From: Cupriavidus pauculus
GTDB lineage: Bacteria; Pseudomonadota; Gammaproteobacteria; Burkholderiales; Burkholderiaceae
NCBI RefSeq assembly: GCF_008693385.1
Contig: NZ_CP044066.1
Coordinates: forward strand, 124,001-188,000
Length of the DNA stretch: 64,000 nucleotides
Direction of reading: 5' to 3'
A program made the position numbers and the translations under genes. Shown here one piece after another: positions 1 to 8,272 of the stretch (position 1 is its first letter; the number at the start of each line of letters is the position of its first letter). Below the pieces are notes generated by a model. The model was not told the DNA's origin, made no database searches, and saw only the letters and a program-made list of their open reading frames with translations.

Positions 1-449
1 TCATCCGGCCGCGTCATTCTCAGGACGACATCCGCCTCCCGCCGGCTGAGAGACACCTGCCGCGCCTCGCCGCGGACAGAAAGCTGTATGCCGGGATTTT
101 CATGCCGAAAACCCGCAAGATGCTTTAGCAGGAAATTCGCCATCAGCGCGGGCGGTGCGCTCACCGTTACCTTGCCGCTGGGTGGACTACGGCTCGCATC
201 GAGGAGGCGTTCGATTGCGTCGGCGGCCTCTTCCATCGCCTGCGCGAGTTCATATACACGTTGGCCCAGCGGCGTGAGGCTGCAAGCCCTGGGCAGCCGT
301 TCGATCAGGCGCGCGTGGATTTTCGCCTCCAGTGCAGCGAGACGACGACTGATCGTGGCGTGATCTACCTCGAGGTGTCGTGCCGCACCTGACATCGTTC
401 CCAGGCGAGCAACGGCCAGAAAGTAACGAATGCTTTCCCAATCGGTCAT
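1..449 (-). CDS. LysR-family transcriptional regulator (C-terminus cut by window edge)
   Basis: Reading leftwards from an ATG at 449, an open frame runs off the window start, giving about 149 visible residues. The first 60 residues form a LysR-type winged helix-turn-helix (MTDWESIRYFLAVARLG, then HATISRRLAALE), followed by the start of the effector-binding domain (GKVTVSAPPALMANFLLKHL). It is divergent from the MBL-fold gene at 553 with only about 100 bp between, the usual arrangement for a LysR gene and its target. The effector cannot be told from sequence. The frame has no stop before base 1, so the gene is truncated only by the window. Confidence 0.88.
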   Translation of the reverse strand, partial: MTDWESIRYFLAVARLGTMSGAARHLEVDHATISRRLAALEAKIHARLIERLPRACSLTPLGQRVYELAQAMEEAADAIERLLDASRSPPSGKVTVSAPPALMANFLLKHLAGFRHENPGIQLSVRGEARQVSLSRREADVVLRMTRPD

Positions 450-552
450 CTGTGCATTTTCGCGGGGATGGGTTGCGAGTCTGGGGAGTATCCGCGCAGT
501 CCGGAGATCCGTATGCTCACTGCTATTCATCATTCCCGCAAGGAAGTTCCTC

Positions 553-1536
553 ATGTCTCGTCTGAATACCACCAAAATGTCCGAATTGAAGCTATCCGCC
601 GCACGGGCACTGGTGCTGCTTGCATTTGGCGCTTCACATGCGTACGCGGCCGCCGCACCGGATGATTACTTCCATACCGGAGCCGGCGCCAGATATCTGC
701 GCCGTGCCGATGAAGACATCGTCGCGAAGCCGCTGCGCGGCGGTGTGACCGTCCTGATGGGTTCCGGCGGCAACATTACCGTCCTGACGGGCGAAGACGG
801 CAAGTTCCTCGTTGACGCTGGCATCAGCAAGAAGCATGAGAAGGTTCGGGCCGCGCTCGATCGGCTAGGAGACGCACCGATCCGTTACGTGGTCAACACG
901 CATTGGCATTGGGACCACACCGACGGCAATGCGTGGATGCATGAAGCCGGGGCCACTATTGTTGCCCATGAGAATACAGCGCGGCACTTGACCGAGACGA
1001 CGCATGTGAACGCGTGGAATTGGACCTTCGATCCCGTCCCCGCGGCGGCACGCCCGACCGTATTGATTGACGACAGAAAGGAGTTCGACTTCGCAGGCAC
1101 CACGATTGATGTCGAGAACTTCGGATACGGCCATACCGACGGCGACTTGTGGGTCTATTTCAAGGATGCCGATGTTCTGGCGCTTGGCGATACCTTCTGG
1201 AACGGCTTCTATCCGTACATCGATAACGAGGACGGTGGCAGCATCGACGGCGCCATCAAATGGGCCAGCGAAGCCGTCGCTCGGACGACGGACCACACGA
1301 TCGTGGTACCCGGTCACGGCGCGGTGGGTACTCGCGCTCAGTTGATCGCATTCCGCGATATGCTCGTCACCGTCCGCGCAAATGTGGCAGCGCTAAAACA
1401 TCAGGGCAAGACCATCGACGAAATCGTTGCTGCTCGACCGACAGCTGCCTTCGATGACAAATGGGGAAATTTCGTCTTCAACGGCGAGCAGTTTACCCGG
1501 ATGGTTTTTGCAGGCCTGAATTCCCGCGGGAGTTAA
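553..1536 (+). CDS. Exported MBL-fold metallohydrolase
   Basis: This 327-residue protein carries the metallo-beta-lactamase motif HWHWDH at residues 117-122, and further downstream GHTDGD and PGHG, the metal ligands of a two-zinc hydrolase. Residues 1-33 look like a signal peptide (hydrophobic ARALVLLAFGASHAYA), so the enzyme is probably periplasmic. I chose the ATG at 553 because AGGAAG lies 10 bp upstream; the frame stays open further upstream but without a good site. Family members include lactonases, glyoxalase II-like enzymes and beta-lactamases, so the substrate is not defined. The divergent LysR gene probably controls it. Confidence 0.85.
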   Translation: MSRLNTTKMSELKLSAARALVLLAFGASHAYAAAAPDDYFHTGAGARYLRRADEDIVAKPLRGGVTVLMGSGGNITVLTGEDGKFLVDAGISKKHEKVRAALDRLGDAPIRYVVNTHWHWDHTDGNAWMHEAGATIVAHENTARHLTETTHVNAWNWTFDPVPAAARPTVLIDDRKEFDFAGTTIDVENFGYGHTDGDLWVYFKDADVLALGDTFWNGFYPYIDNEDGGSIDGAIKWASEAVARTTDHTIVVPGHGAVGTRAQLIAFRDMLVTVRANVAALKHQGKTIDEIVAARPTAAFDDKWGNFVFNGEQFTRMVFAGLNSRGS

Positions 1537-1953
1537 CCCTTCGCGGCGCTCGCCGCTATCTGGAGATCTCGAGTCGCCGGCAAATACGCTGGTGACGCGC
1601 TCCACGTTGCTGTACTCGCGATCGCCGCGTTGACCGATGTGACCGTACCCCGCGCACATGCCCCTCTTGCTGATCTGCGTCAGCTGGCGGCGCTGAGTAC
1701 AAACAGCCACGCCCGTTGAATAGAAAAGAACCGCCGTGGCTACCGTGAGAGCCAGTGGCGGTTGAACTACTATTGGGACAACGCCGCCAGTATCAATGTG
1801 GAAGTCAACGCTTTCAATTCAATTCTGACTGGCCAGAATCTCGGCCAATAGGCCGATCGCCGAGCGGCGGACGGAGTACGAAGCAGACACCTCGTTGCAG
1901 AGTGGTTCGATCGCTGTCAGGGCCGTATGGTCCGCGCCTCTTGACCTGCTGCC
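1537..1953. other. Intergenic stretch without a gene
   Basis: No convincing coding frame lies between the MBL-fold gene and the SDR gene. The stretch contains the first copy of a diverged 110-bp repeat (1730-1842), otherwise nothing recognisable. Confidence 0.6.
1730..1842 (+). repeat. Diverged 110-bp repeat, copy 1
   Basis: This stretch aligns with 6911-7020 along its length. Shared blocks are ACCGCCG, CCGTGAG, GGCGGT, CCAGTATCAA, TTTCAATTC, TCTGAC and CCAGAATCTC in the same order. The first 35 bp form an inverted repeat (ACCGCC with GGCGGT). I infer a decayed end of an insertion element, but no transposase remains. A shorter match to the first 33 bp lies at 21823-21855. Confidence 0.55.
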
Positions 1954-2820
1954 TCAAGGGTTGGACGGCGTCGGGTAGTCGGTCGACTCTGCCAAGGACC
2001 TCCACGCTTCCGTCTCCGTCGTGACATACGCGTTCTTCGCGCCAATCGCCTTCAGCGTATCTGTGCCCAGCGGCAGACGCAGTGGCACTGCGGGAGCGTC
2101 GACCAGTTTGACGACGGCGGCCGCAAGCCGTGCCGGATCCCCAGGTTGATGGTGATTGATCACGGGCGCGAGTTCGCGCAGCTTGCCCGACGTCTCCGCA
2201 TAGTCGGCAATGACCTCTTCCGCGATGAGAACAGATGAGCGATCGAGGAAGTCGGTACGAAAAAAACCGGGTTCGATCATGGTTGCGTGAATGCCGAGCG
2301 GCTTGAGCTCGGCATGTATCGCTTCCGTAATGCCCTCGACGGCGAATTTCGTTGCGCTATACACGCCCACGCCCGCAGCGGCCTGATAGCCAACGATCGA
2401 CGAGAGGTTGATGACGTGACCGGCCCGCTGCTGGCGCATGATGGGCAGCACGGCGCGCGTCACGCTCAGCAGCCCGAACACGTTGGTCTCGAAGATGCGG
2501 CGGACATCGGCATCGCTCGACTCCTCGACCGCGCCGAGCAATCCGAAGCCGGCATTGTTGACCAGTACGTCGATGCGGCCGAACTTGTCGATCGCGGCGG
2601 CAACGGCGGCGTGGACTTGCTGTGCGTCGGTGACGTCGAGCGGGAGAGTCAGCAAGGCCGGCGCGTCGCCGAGGCGTTCGATGACGGCATTCACATTGCG
2701 GCCGGTGGCGACTACCGCGTTCCCGTCCGCCAGCGCGGCTTTGGCGATGAGCGCACCCAAGCCACGGGAGGCGCCAGTCACGAACCAGACTCGCTTGAAC
2801 TGTGGGAGATGGGGATTCAT
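1954..2820 (-). CDS. Short-chain dehydrogenase/reductase
   Basis: The 288-residue protein begins at the ATG at 2820, preceded by AAGGAGT. It has the classical SDR features: nucleotide-binding TGASRGLG near residue 15, NNAG near residue 90, then the catalytic Ser, and YSATK (Tyr and Lys) near residue 155. Members with this pattern are NAD(P)-dependent oxidoreductases of unknown physiological substrate. The gene is divergent from the MFS transporter at 3054, across a 233-bp region with two inverted repeats, and the LysR gene at 4204-5115 may control both. Confidence 0.85.
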   Translation of the reverse strand: MNPHLPQFKRVWFVTGASRGLGALIAKAALADGNAVVATGRNVNAVIERLGDAPALLTLPLDVTDAQQVHAAVAAAIDKFGRIDVLVNNAGFGLLGAVEESSDADVRRIFETNVFGLLSVTRAVLPIMRQQRAGHVINLSSIVGYQAAAGVGVYSATKFAVEGITEAIHAELKPLGIHATMIEPGFFRTDFLDRSSVLIAEEVIADYAETSGKLRELAPVINHHQPGDPARLAAAVVKLVDAPAVPLRLPLGTDTLKAIGAKNAYVTTETEAWRSLAESTDYPTPSNP

Positions 2821-2879
2821 TCGGACTCCTTCGATTGGATTGGCCGAACTATGGATCACGGCGTGACAGGAAACTAGCG

Positions 2880-2903
2880 GGAAAAATAGAGAATCTATTT
2901 TCC
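2880..2903. promoter_or_regulatory. Inverted repeat, candidate operator between SDR and MFS genes
   Basis: GGAAAAATAGA and TCTATTTTCC face each other with a 3-bp spacer in the divergent promoter region. The outer GGAAAA/TTTTCC half-sites are also present in the inverted repeat at 5133-5152 in front of the LysR gene, which suggests one regulator for both sites. This is inference from pattern only. Confidence 0.45.
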
Positions 2904-3012
2904 ATCCACGCAAAAATCCCGAAGATCGTTCTGTGGCGCCGGTTGGGAGGAGATGTCAGTCGCCGGGGTCGCTCGAGTGGGAAATATTGCGTTTTACTTC
3001 GCGCCTCGCATT

Positions 3013-3046
3013 CCTATAGTTCGCCTCAACAAACTTTCGCTATAGG
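3013..3046. promoter_or_regulatory. Inverted repeat upstream of the MFS gene
   Basis: CCTATAG and CTATAGG form a perfect 7-bp inverted repeat separated by 20 bp, ending 7 bp before the MFS start codon. It could be an operator or an mRNA hairpin that covers the ribosome site; no strong Shine-Dalgarno sequence was seen. Confidence 0.4.
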
Positions 3047-3053
3047 TGTGGAT

Positions 3054-4244
3054 ATGAAACTCGCCGTTCCCCTTCTCGCCGCTGCCGCATTCGCGATGCT
3101 GACCAACGAATTCAACATCATCGGCATCATCCCGTTGATTGCTCGCGACCTCGACGTGCCGATACCAAAGGTCGGCTTGCTGGTGACTGCGTTCGCCTTC
3201 ACGGTCGCTATCGCCGGCCCATTCCTGACCTTGCGGCTACGCGGCTTGGAACGACGCCTGTTGTTCACGGGCGTGCTCGCCGTCACCGCCGTCGGCGCCG
3301 CGGTCGCCGCCTTCGCTCCCAGCTACGCCGTCTTGGCCGCGGGAAGAATAGTCTCCGCGCTTGCGCTGCCAGTGTTCTGGAGTATGGCCACTTCGACGGC
3401 CGCGCGGATCGCCGGGCCAGACCATGCGGGCCGCGCCATCGCGACGGTATTTTCAGGTGTGTCCATCGCGAGCGTCGTCGGGTCGCCCATCGCGACGATT
3501 CTCGCGGACGCGTTCGGATGGCGCGTGGCATTCGGTACCGGCGCAGCGATCTGCGCGCTGGTGGCCGTGCTCATCTGGACGCTATTCCCTCGCATGACCG
3601 TCGAGGCCGAAGCGCATCCGGTGTCCCCTGTGAAGGTGCTCGCGCATCCCATCATTCTGGTGAACCTCCTGATGTCGTTCTTCGCGCTGACGGCGATGTT
3701 CACGTCGTACACCTACCTTGCCGACACCCTCACGCGTCTGGGCAACTTCACCGATGGAGCAGCGGGATGGATCCTGATGGGTTTCGGTGTCGCCGGTATC
3801 GTCGGCAATGAGGTCGCCGGTCGCTTTGTCGATGGCAGCCCGATTCGCGCGGCCATCGCCTCGATTGCGGTTGCGGGCGCCGCCATGGCGATGTTCCCCA
3901 GCGCCTTGGGGAGCGTGGCGGCAACAACCCTCACGCTCGCCATATGGGGCGCGGCACATGCGGCCGGCTTCGTGACCAATCACGTCCGCGCGATGCGCTC
4001 CGCGCCGGCGGCGCTTCAGGATCTGACAGCGTCGCTGAATGTGTCGGTGTTCAACGCGGGCATCGGCATGGGCGCAGTGGTCGGCGGCAAGGTCATCGAC
4101 GCCGCGGGACTGTCGGATGTCGGTCCTGCCGGCGCGATCGTTGGCGCCCTCGCATTGAGCGTGGCCGCGGTCATCGTCATCGTTGCCCGCCGCCAGTCAC
4201 GGATCAGCGTGAAGGCAGCCATAGCGGCCCGTCCCACGCTTTGA
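3054..4244 (+). CDS. MFS transporter, DHA1 drug/sugar efflux type
   Basis: The 396-residue protein has about 12 hydrophobic segments and starts with a short tail leading into TM1 (MKLAVPLLAAAAFAML, then NEFNIIGIIP), a start typical of arabinose-efflux/chloramphenicol-resistance-like permeases of the inner membrane. Start chosen at 3054 because the hydrophobic TM1 begins there; the upstream extension is not membrane-like. It is divergent from an SDR gene and its 3' end overlaps the convergent LysR gene by 41 bp. It probably exports a small organic molecule; the substrate cannot be read from the sequence. Confidence 0.85.
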   Translation: MKLAVPLLAAAAFAMLTNEFNIIGIIPLIARDLDVPIPKVGLLVTAFAFTVAIAGPFLTLRLRGLERRLLFTGVLAVTAVGAAVAAFAPSYAVLAAGRIVSALALPVFWSMATSTAARIAGPDHAGRAIATVFSGVSIASVVGSPIATILADAFGWRVAFGTGAAICALVAVLIWTLFPRMTVEAEAHPVSPVKVLAHPIILVNLLMSFFALTAMFTSYTYLADTLTRLGNFTDGAAGWILMGFGVAGIVGNEVAGRFVDGSPIRAAIASIAVAGAAMAMFPSALGSVAATTLTLAIWGAAHAAGFVTNHVRAMRSAPAALQDLTASLNVSVFNAGIGMGAVVGGKVIDAAGLSDVGPAGAIVGALALSVAAVIVIVARRQSRISVKAAIAARPTL

Positions 4245-5115
4245 GCGCGTCGAGAAACGCCTTCAGTCGGGAAGGCATGAAGCGCCGCGTTGGATATAGC
4301 GCGTGAACGTGGACCTGCGGCGACGACCAATCCGGGAGGACTCGCACGAGGTCACCCGTCGTGAGGCGGGTGTCGGCGTATCCGGATGGGAGCAAGGCGA
4401 TGCCGTGTCCGCGTAGTGCAAACGCCGTGACGATGTGGAAATCATGGGCCGCCACAGGGCCCGAGACGCGGACGGTCACCTCCCGCCGCCCCTTTACGAG
4501 ATGCCAATCCGCTTCGTTGTTGCGGCCGTTGATCATCACACACGGATACTGGCTCAACTGCTCGGGCCGCGTTGGAAGGTCGTGCCGCGCGACATAGTCC
4601 GGCGAGGCGACCAGATACCGCACACTCCTGCCAAGCCGCTGCGCGACCAGGCTCGAATCCCGCAAATCCCCGAAGCGGATCGCCATATCGATGTTGTCGG
4701 CGATCAGGTCGAGAAACTCATTGGTGAAATGAAGATCGACGTGGATGCCGGGGTAACTCGTCAGGAACGCCGATAAGAAGTTGTAGAACGGGTCCTGCTC
4801 AAGCATCACGGGACCGGATACGCGCAATAGCCCTTCCGGCCTGTTCTGCGTCTGGGTAATCACGCGCTCGGCATCGTATAGGTGGCTGAGCGGCTCGCTG
4901 CACTGATCGAAATACGCCCGCCCCTGGGCCGTCAGATTGAGCTTGCGCGTTGTACGCTGCAACAGCGTCACGCCAAGGCGCTCTTCCAGGGTCGTCACCT
5001 TGCGACTGACTGTGGAAACCGGCATGCCAAGTGCCCGCGCGGCGCGGCTGAAACTCTCCAATTGCACCACCCGGACAAACACCGCGATGTCGTTCAAGTC
5101 GGTCTGCTCGGCCAT
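4204..5115 (-). CDS. LysR-family transcriptional regulator
   Basis: The 303-residue protein has an N-terminal winged helix-turn-helix (FVRVVQLESFSRAARALG, then STVSRKVTTLEERLG) and a LysR substrate-binding domain, of the subgroup that often controls neighbouring SDR or efflux genes. It is divergent from the SDR gene at 5238 and convergent with the MFS gene, overlapping it by 41 bp. An inverted repeat with GGAAAA half-sites lies directly upstream, with a similar one in the SDR/MFS promoter, so I infer that it regulates both transcription units. Confidence 0.88.
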   Translation of the reverse strand: MAEQTDLNDIAVFVRVVQLESFSRAARALGMPVSTVSRKVTTLEERLGVTLLQRTTRKLNLTAQGRAYFDQCSEPLSHLYDAERVITQTQNRPEGLLRVSGPVMLEQDPFYNFLSAFLTSYPGIHVDLHFTNEFLDLIADNIDMAIRFGDLRDSSLVAQRLGRSVRYLVASPDYVARHDLPTRPEQLSQYPCVMINGRNNEADWHLVKGRREVTVRVSGPVAAHDFHIVTAFALRGHGIALLPSGYADTRLTTGDLVRVLPDWSSPQVHVHALYPTRRFMPSRLKAFLDALKAWDGPLWLPSR

Positions 5116-5132
5116 ATCGTCTCCGCCTTTGA

Positions 5133-5152
5133 TTTTTCCGTAGGTGGAAAAA
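5133..5152. promoter_or_regulatory. LysR-type operator candidate
   Basis: TTTTTCC and GGAAAAA form a perfect inverted repeat with a 6-bp spacer in the divergent promoter between the LysR gene and the SDR gene. The half-sites match those at 2880-2903. Confidence 0.5.
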
Positions 5153-5237
5153 AGAATCCATATATTCCATTCTAATCAAAGCCGCTTCCATCGACCAAAC
5201 TTCCTTCCACGCAGTTCAACAACCCTTGGAGGGAATC

Positions 5238-5969
5238 ATGTCAAGCAAAGTCATTGTCATTACCGGCGCGTCCAGCGGCATCGGCGAAGCCACCGCCAAA
5301 CGCCTTGCATCGGAAGGAGCGATCGTCGCGCTCGCCGCCCGTCGGGTCCACAAGCTAAAGGAAATCGCAGCTGAGATCGAGGAGAAAGGCGGCAAGGCTT
5401 CCATCCATCAGGTCGACGTCACCGACCAGGCGCAGGTAGTCCGTCTGATCGAGGACGTGGTGGCGCGCCACGGCCGTATTGATGTCATGGTCAACAACGC
5501 CGGTCTCATGGCCATTGCACCACTGACGCTGCGGCAAACGGCTGAATGGGACCGCATGATCGACATCAACATCAAAGGCTTGCTGTACGGCATCGCCGCA
5601 GCCTTGCCGGTGTTCGAAGCGCAGCAGTCCGGCCATTTCATCAATATCGCGTCGGTCGTGGGCCTGAAGGTATTCAGCCCCGGTGGCACGGTGTACTCGG
5701 GCACCAAGTTCGCCGTGCGGGCAATCTCGGAGGGGCTGCGTCACGAGGTAGGCGGAAACATCCGCACGACTGTGATCTCACCGGGCGCGGTAGACACAGA
5801 GCTGAAATACGGCTCCGGCCATGACGATAGCCGCAATTTCGTCGTCGACTTCTACAAGATGGCCATTCCGTCTGACGCCATCGCTCAGGCCATCGCCTAC
5901 GCCATCGCGCAACCTCAGTCCGTTGACGTCAACGAGATCGTGATCCGGCCGACCGTGCAGGACTTCTGA
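5238..5969 (+). CDS. Short-chain dehydrogenase/reductase
   Basis: The 243-residue SDR has TGASSGIG near residue 8, NNAG near residue 85, a catalytic Ser in INIASVVG and the YSGTK active-site Tyr-Lys near residue 152. Start at 5238 because GGAGGG lies 5-10 bp before it. It ends 10 bp before the HAD gene, so both are probably one transcript controlled by the divergent LysR gene. The family resembles clavulanate-dehydrogenase-like and sorbitol-dehydrogenase-like SDRs; the substrate is unknown. Confidence 0.87.
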   Translation: MSSKVIVITGASSGIGEATAKRLASEGAIVALAARRVHKLKEIAAEIEEKGGKASIHQVDVTDQAQVVRLIEDVVARHGRIDVMVNNAGLMAIAPLTLRQTAEWDRMIDINIKGLLYGIAAALPVFEAQQSGHFINIASVVGLKVFSPGGTVYSGTKFAVRAISEGLRHEVGGNIRTTVISPGAVDTELKYGSGHDDSRNFVVDFYKMAIPSDAIAQAIAYAIAQPQSVDVNEIVIRPTVQDF

Positions 5970-5979
5970 GAGACGCGCC

Positions 5980-6714
5980 ATGACGCTTCAGACATCCAAA
6001 GCGCGGCGGATCAAGGCGCTGGCCTTCGACATGCAGGGCACCATCTTCAACTTCTACGATCCGATGATGGAGGCGCTGGCGCGGGTCCCTGCCGCGGCGG
6101 CCGATCTGGCGCAATGGTCGACCTTTGCGGGTGTCTGGAGTGCAGCGGCGTATATCGCGTTCGCCGATATCGCCGCCAGGCGGAAGGCGTGGATGCCTGC
6201 CGCCGCCGTCTACGCGGACGAACTGCCCCGCGTGCTTGCGCGCTTTCCCGGTGGCGCAAGCGTGTCGAAGGCCGACCGGGCGCTTCTGCTGGCAGTTTGG
6301 GGCAACGTGAGGCCATGGGACGACGTGCTGCCGGGCCTGACCGCGCTACGGGAATCGTTCGTGCTGGCGACGCTGACCAATGCTTCGATGCGCGGCACGA
6401 TCGACCTTGTCAGGCGGACGGGACTGCCGTTCGACGCCATCCTCTCAGCCGAACTGGCGGGCGCGCTGAAGCCGGATCCGCAGGTGTATCGGCTGGGCTG
6501 CAAGCACCTCGGTTGCGAACCGGAAGAAGCCATGATGGTGTCGGCGCACAAGTGGGATCTGAGAGCCGCGAAGCAATGCGGCATGCAGACGGCGCTGGTG
6601 CTGCGTCCTCGCGAATATGGTCCCGCCACGACGCTCGACGCATCGCCTGACGATCTCATAGACGTAATCGCGCCGGACCTGCCGTCACTAGCATCCCTCC
6701 TCGCGTATAGCTGA
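5980..6714 (+). CDS. HAD-superfamily hydrolase, haloacid dehalogenase type II-like
   Basis: The 244-residue protein shows the four HAD motifs: nucleophile Asp in FDMQGT near residue 16, TLTNAS (motif II), the conserved Lys in GALKPDP (motif III), and VSAHKWDLRAA (motif IV). Motif I has Gln-Gly-Thr where 2-haloacid dehalogenases usually have Tyr-Gly-Thr. Motif IV ending in WDLRAA resembles dehalogenases more than phosphatases. It lies 10 bp after the SDR gene, probably in the same operon. The substrate (2-haloacid or phosphate ester) is undecided. Confidence 0.8.
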   Translation: MTLQTSKARRIKALAFDMQGTIFNFYDPMMEALARVPAAAADLAQWSTFAGVWSAAAYIAFADIAARRKAWMPAAAVYADELPRVLARFPGGASVSKADRALLLAVWGNVRPWDDVLPGLTALRESFVLATLTNASMRGTIDLVRRTGLPFDAILSAELAGALKPDPQVYRLGCKHLGCEPEEAMMVSAHKWDLRAAKQCGMQTALVLRPREYGPATTLDASPDDLIDVIAPDLPSLASLLAYS

Positions 6715-7147
6715 GCACCAGCACGGCAGGGCACGGACGCGAGTGCTGTGGAGCATAAGTTCCGCTTGCAGCGAAGAAAAGTGTGACCGAAAGATCAGTG
6801 TCCCATTGATGGGCTGCAGCGGATATTCGCCGGCGGTTGCTCGGTGTCTGCCATGGGTCGGAGAGCGTCCATGCAGCGACGGAGTTGAGTCCCGAGTAGC
6901 AAAGAAAGAGACCGCCGCGCGCCCGTGAGCGCACGGCGGTCGAAGTACTTCAGGGTGGACGCGACCAGTATCAACGCCCGCGCCTCCGGTTTCAATTCGA
7001 ATCTGACGCACCAGAATCTCACGCGCGGTGCAGCGCTCGGCGACTCCGCCTATTCACGCCACGACGCGGGAAAAGGCCTCACACACGCTTCAGGCAGAAT
7101 CGCCACCGGCGCAAACTTGATCTCCCTTCATTTGAACGGAGATCATC
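6715..7147. other. Intergenic stretch with repeat remnant
   Basis: No coding frame is convincing here. It holds the second copy of the 110-bp repeat (6911-7020) and the ribosome site of the recombinase gene. Confidence 0.55.
6911..7020 (+). repeat. Diverged 110-bp repeat, copy 2
   Basis: This is homologous to 1730-1842, in the same orientation, including the hairpin at its start (ACCGCC with GGCGGT) and the block CCAGAATCTC at its end. The two copies bracket the SDR-MFS-LysR-SDR-HAD segment and the second copy lies just before a tyrosine recombinase gene. Confidence 0.55.
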
Positions 7148-7774
7148 ATGGATACGCCGAACTCTCAATCGACCCAACATGTTCCGTGGAACAAGGGGAA
7201 GCTCACCGGGCAGAAGCCGCCGCTCAAGCTCTGCGAGATCTGGGCGATTCGCACGAGACTGCAGATATCGTCAAACCTACGCGAGCTAGTGCTGTTCAAC
7301 CTCGCGATCGACAGCAAACTCCGGGCGTGCGATCTCACTAGGTTGCTCGTACGGGACGTCTGCCACGGCACCCGCGTCAGTGCTCGGGCAACAGTGGTCC
7401 AACAGAAGACCCATAGACCGGTCCAGTTTGAGATCACAGAACAAACTAGGGCGAGCGTCGAAGCATGGATAGCTGCCCGAGGATTGAGCCCGTCGGATGC
7501 GTTATTCCCGAGTCGCATACAGACTTCGGCCCACCTTTCTACCCGGCAGTACGCCCGATTGGTACACAGATGGGTCGCCTCGATTGGCCTGGATGACACC
7601 GCCTATGGCACGCACACCATGCGTCGAACCAAAGCATCGTTGATCTACCGTCGAACCAAGAACCTCCGAGCCGTGCAATTACTGCTCGGCCACACGAAGC
7701 TCGAAAGTACTGTGCGCTACCTTGGCATAGAAGTCGACGATGCGCTGGAGATGGCTGAGCAGACTGAAGTCTAG
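7148..7774 (+). CDS. Minimal tyrosine recombinase/integrase (catalytic domain only)
   Basis: The 208-residue protein is nearly all catalytic domain. The six expected residues can be placed: Arg59 (SKLRACDLTRL), Lys87, His156 and Arg159 (HTMRR), His182 (LLGHTKLESTVRYLG) and nucleophile Tyr191. The N-terminal core-binding domain of phage integrases (about 100 residues) is absent, as in the small stand-alone recombinases common in proteobacterial genomic islands. Start at 7148 follows CGGAGAT. No attachment site or adjacent excisionase was found. Its role may be resolution or integration of a mobile unit rather than phage excision. Confidence 0.85.
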   Translation: MDTPNSQSTQHVPWNKGKLTGQKPPLKLCEIWAIRTRLQISSNLRELVLFNLAIDSKLRACDLTRLLVRDVCHGTRVSARATVVQQKTHRPVQFEITEQTRASVEAWIAARGLSPSDALFPSRIQTSAHLSTRQYARLVHRWVASIGLDDTAYGTHTMRRTKASLIYRRTKNLRAVQLLLGHTKLESTVRYLGIEVDDALEMAEQTEV

Positions 7775-8272
7775 TAGGTTCGATGGCCGGCGAGCGGTCG
7801 CTCACCGGCCATTTCCGGTCAATCAGACGAACTCTGTGTGTGGCCGAACCGCAACCAAAATCTGCCTGTCGATAGTGACACGGAGTCCACAATGGCTCAC
7901 TTCGCTGCGCCATTCCGACAAGTTTTAAGTTTGGGCGAGGGCTTCCGCGTTCTAGCTGACCTAGGTGCAAAATCACTCTGATGGTTCTTGTTCTTCCTCC
8001 AGTCGGTTGATTGAAAACTCACCGTGCGCTGTCAATGCCCAGCGCTAAGTTCAGTCGAGGTTCCCTCGTGGCAAGGTTCTGCGATAGTCCAGAACAGCCT
8101 GCCGAAGTAAATTGACGAGAGTTGGAGCGAAAGCTTTCTCTTCTTCAAACGTCGATCCATGACATCGTGCGGCAGGTTGCCAGAAAGGCGAGCGTTTCTA
8201 GAACGGAGCGCCCGCCGGGATCGACCAGTTGCCCGTGCCGCAAACGTAGGGAAATCGCGGCAGAGCAATCCC
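7775..8272. other. About 500 bp without recognisable gene
   Basis: Short open frames exist on both strands but none has a family-like sequence or ribosome site. It separates the recombinase from the catabolic operon. Confidence 0.5.
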
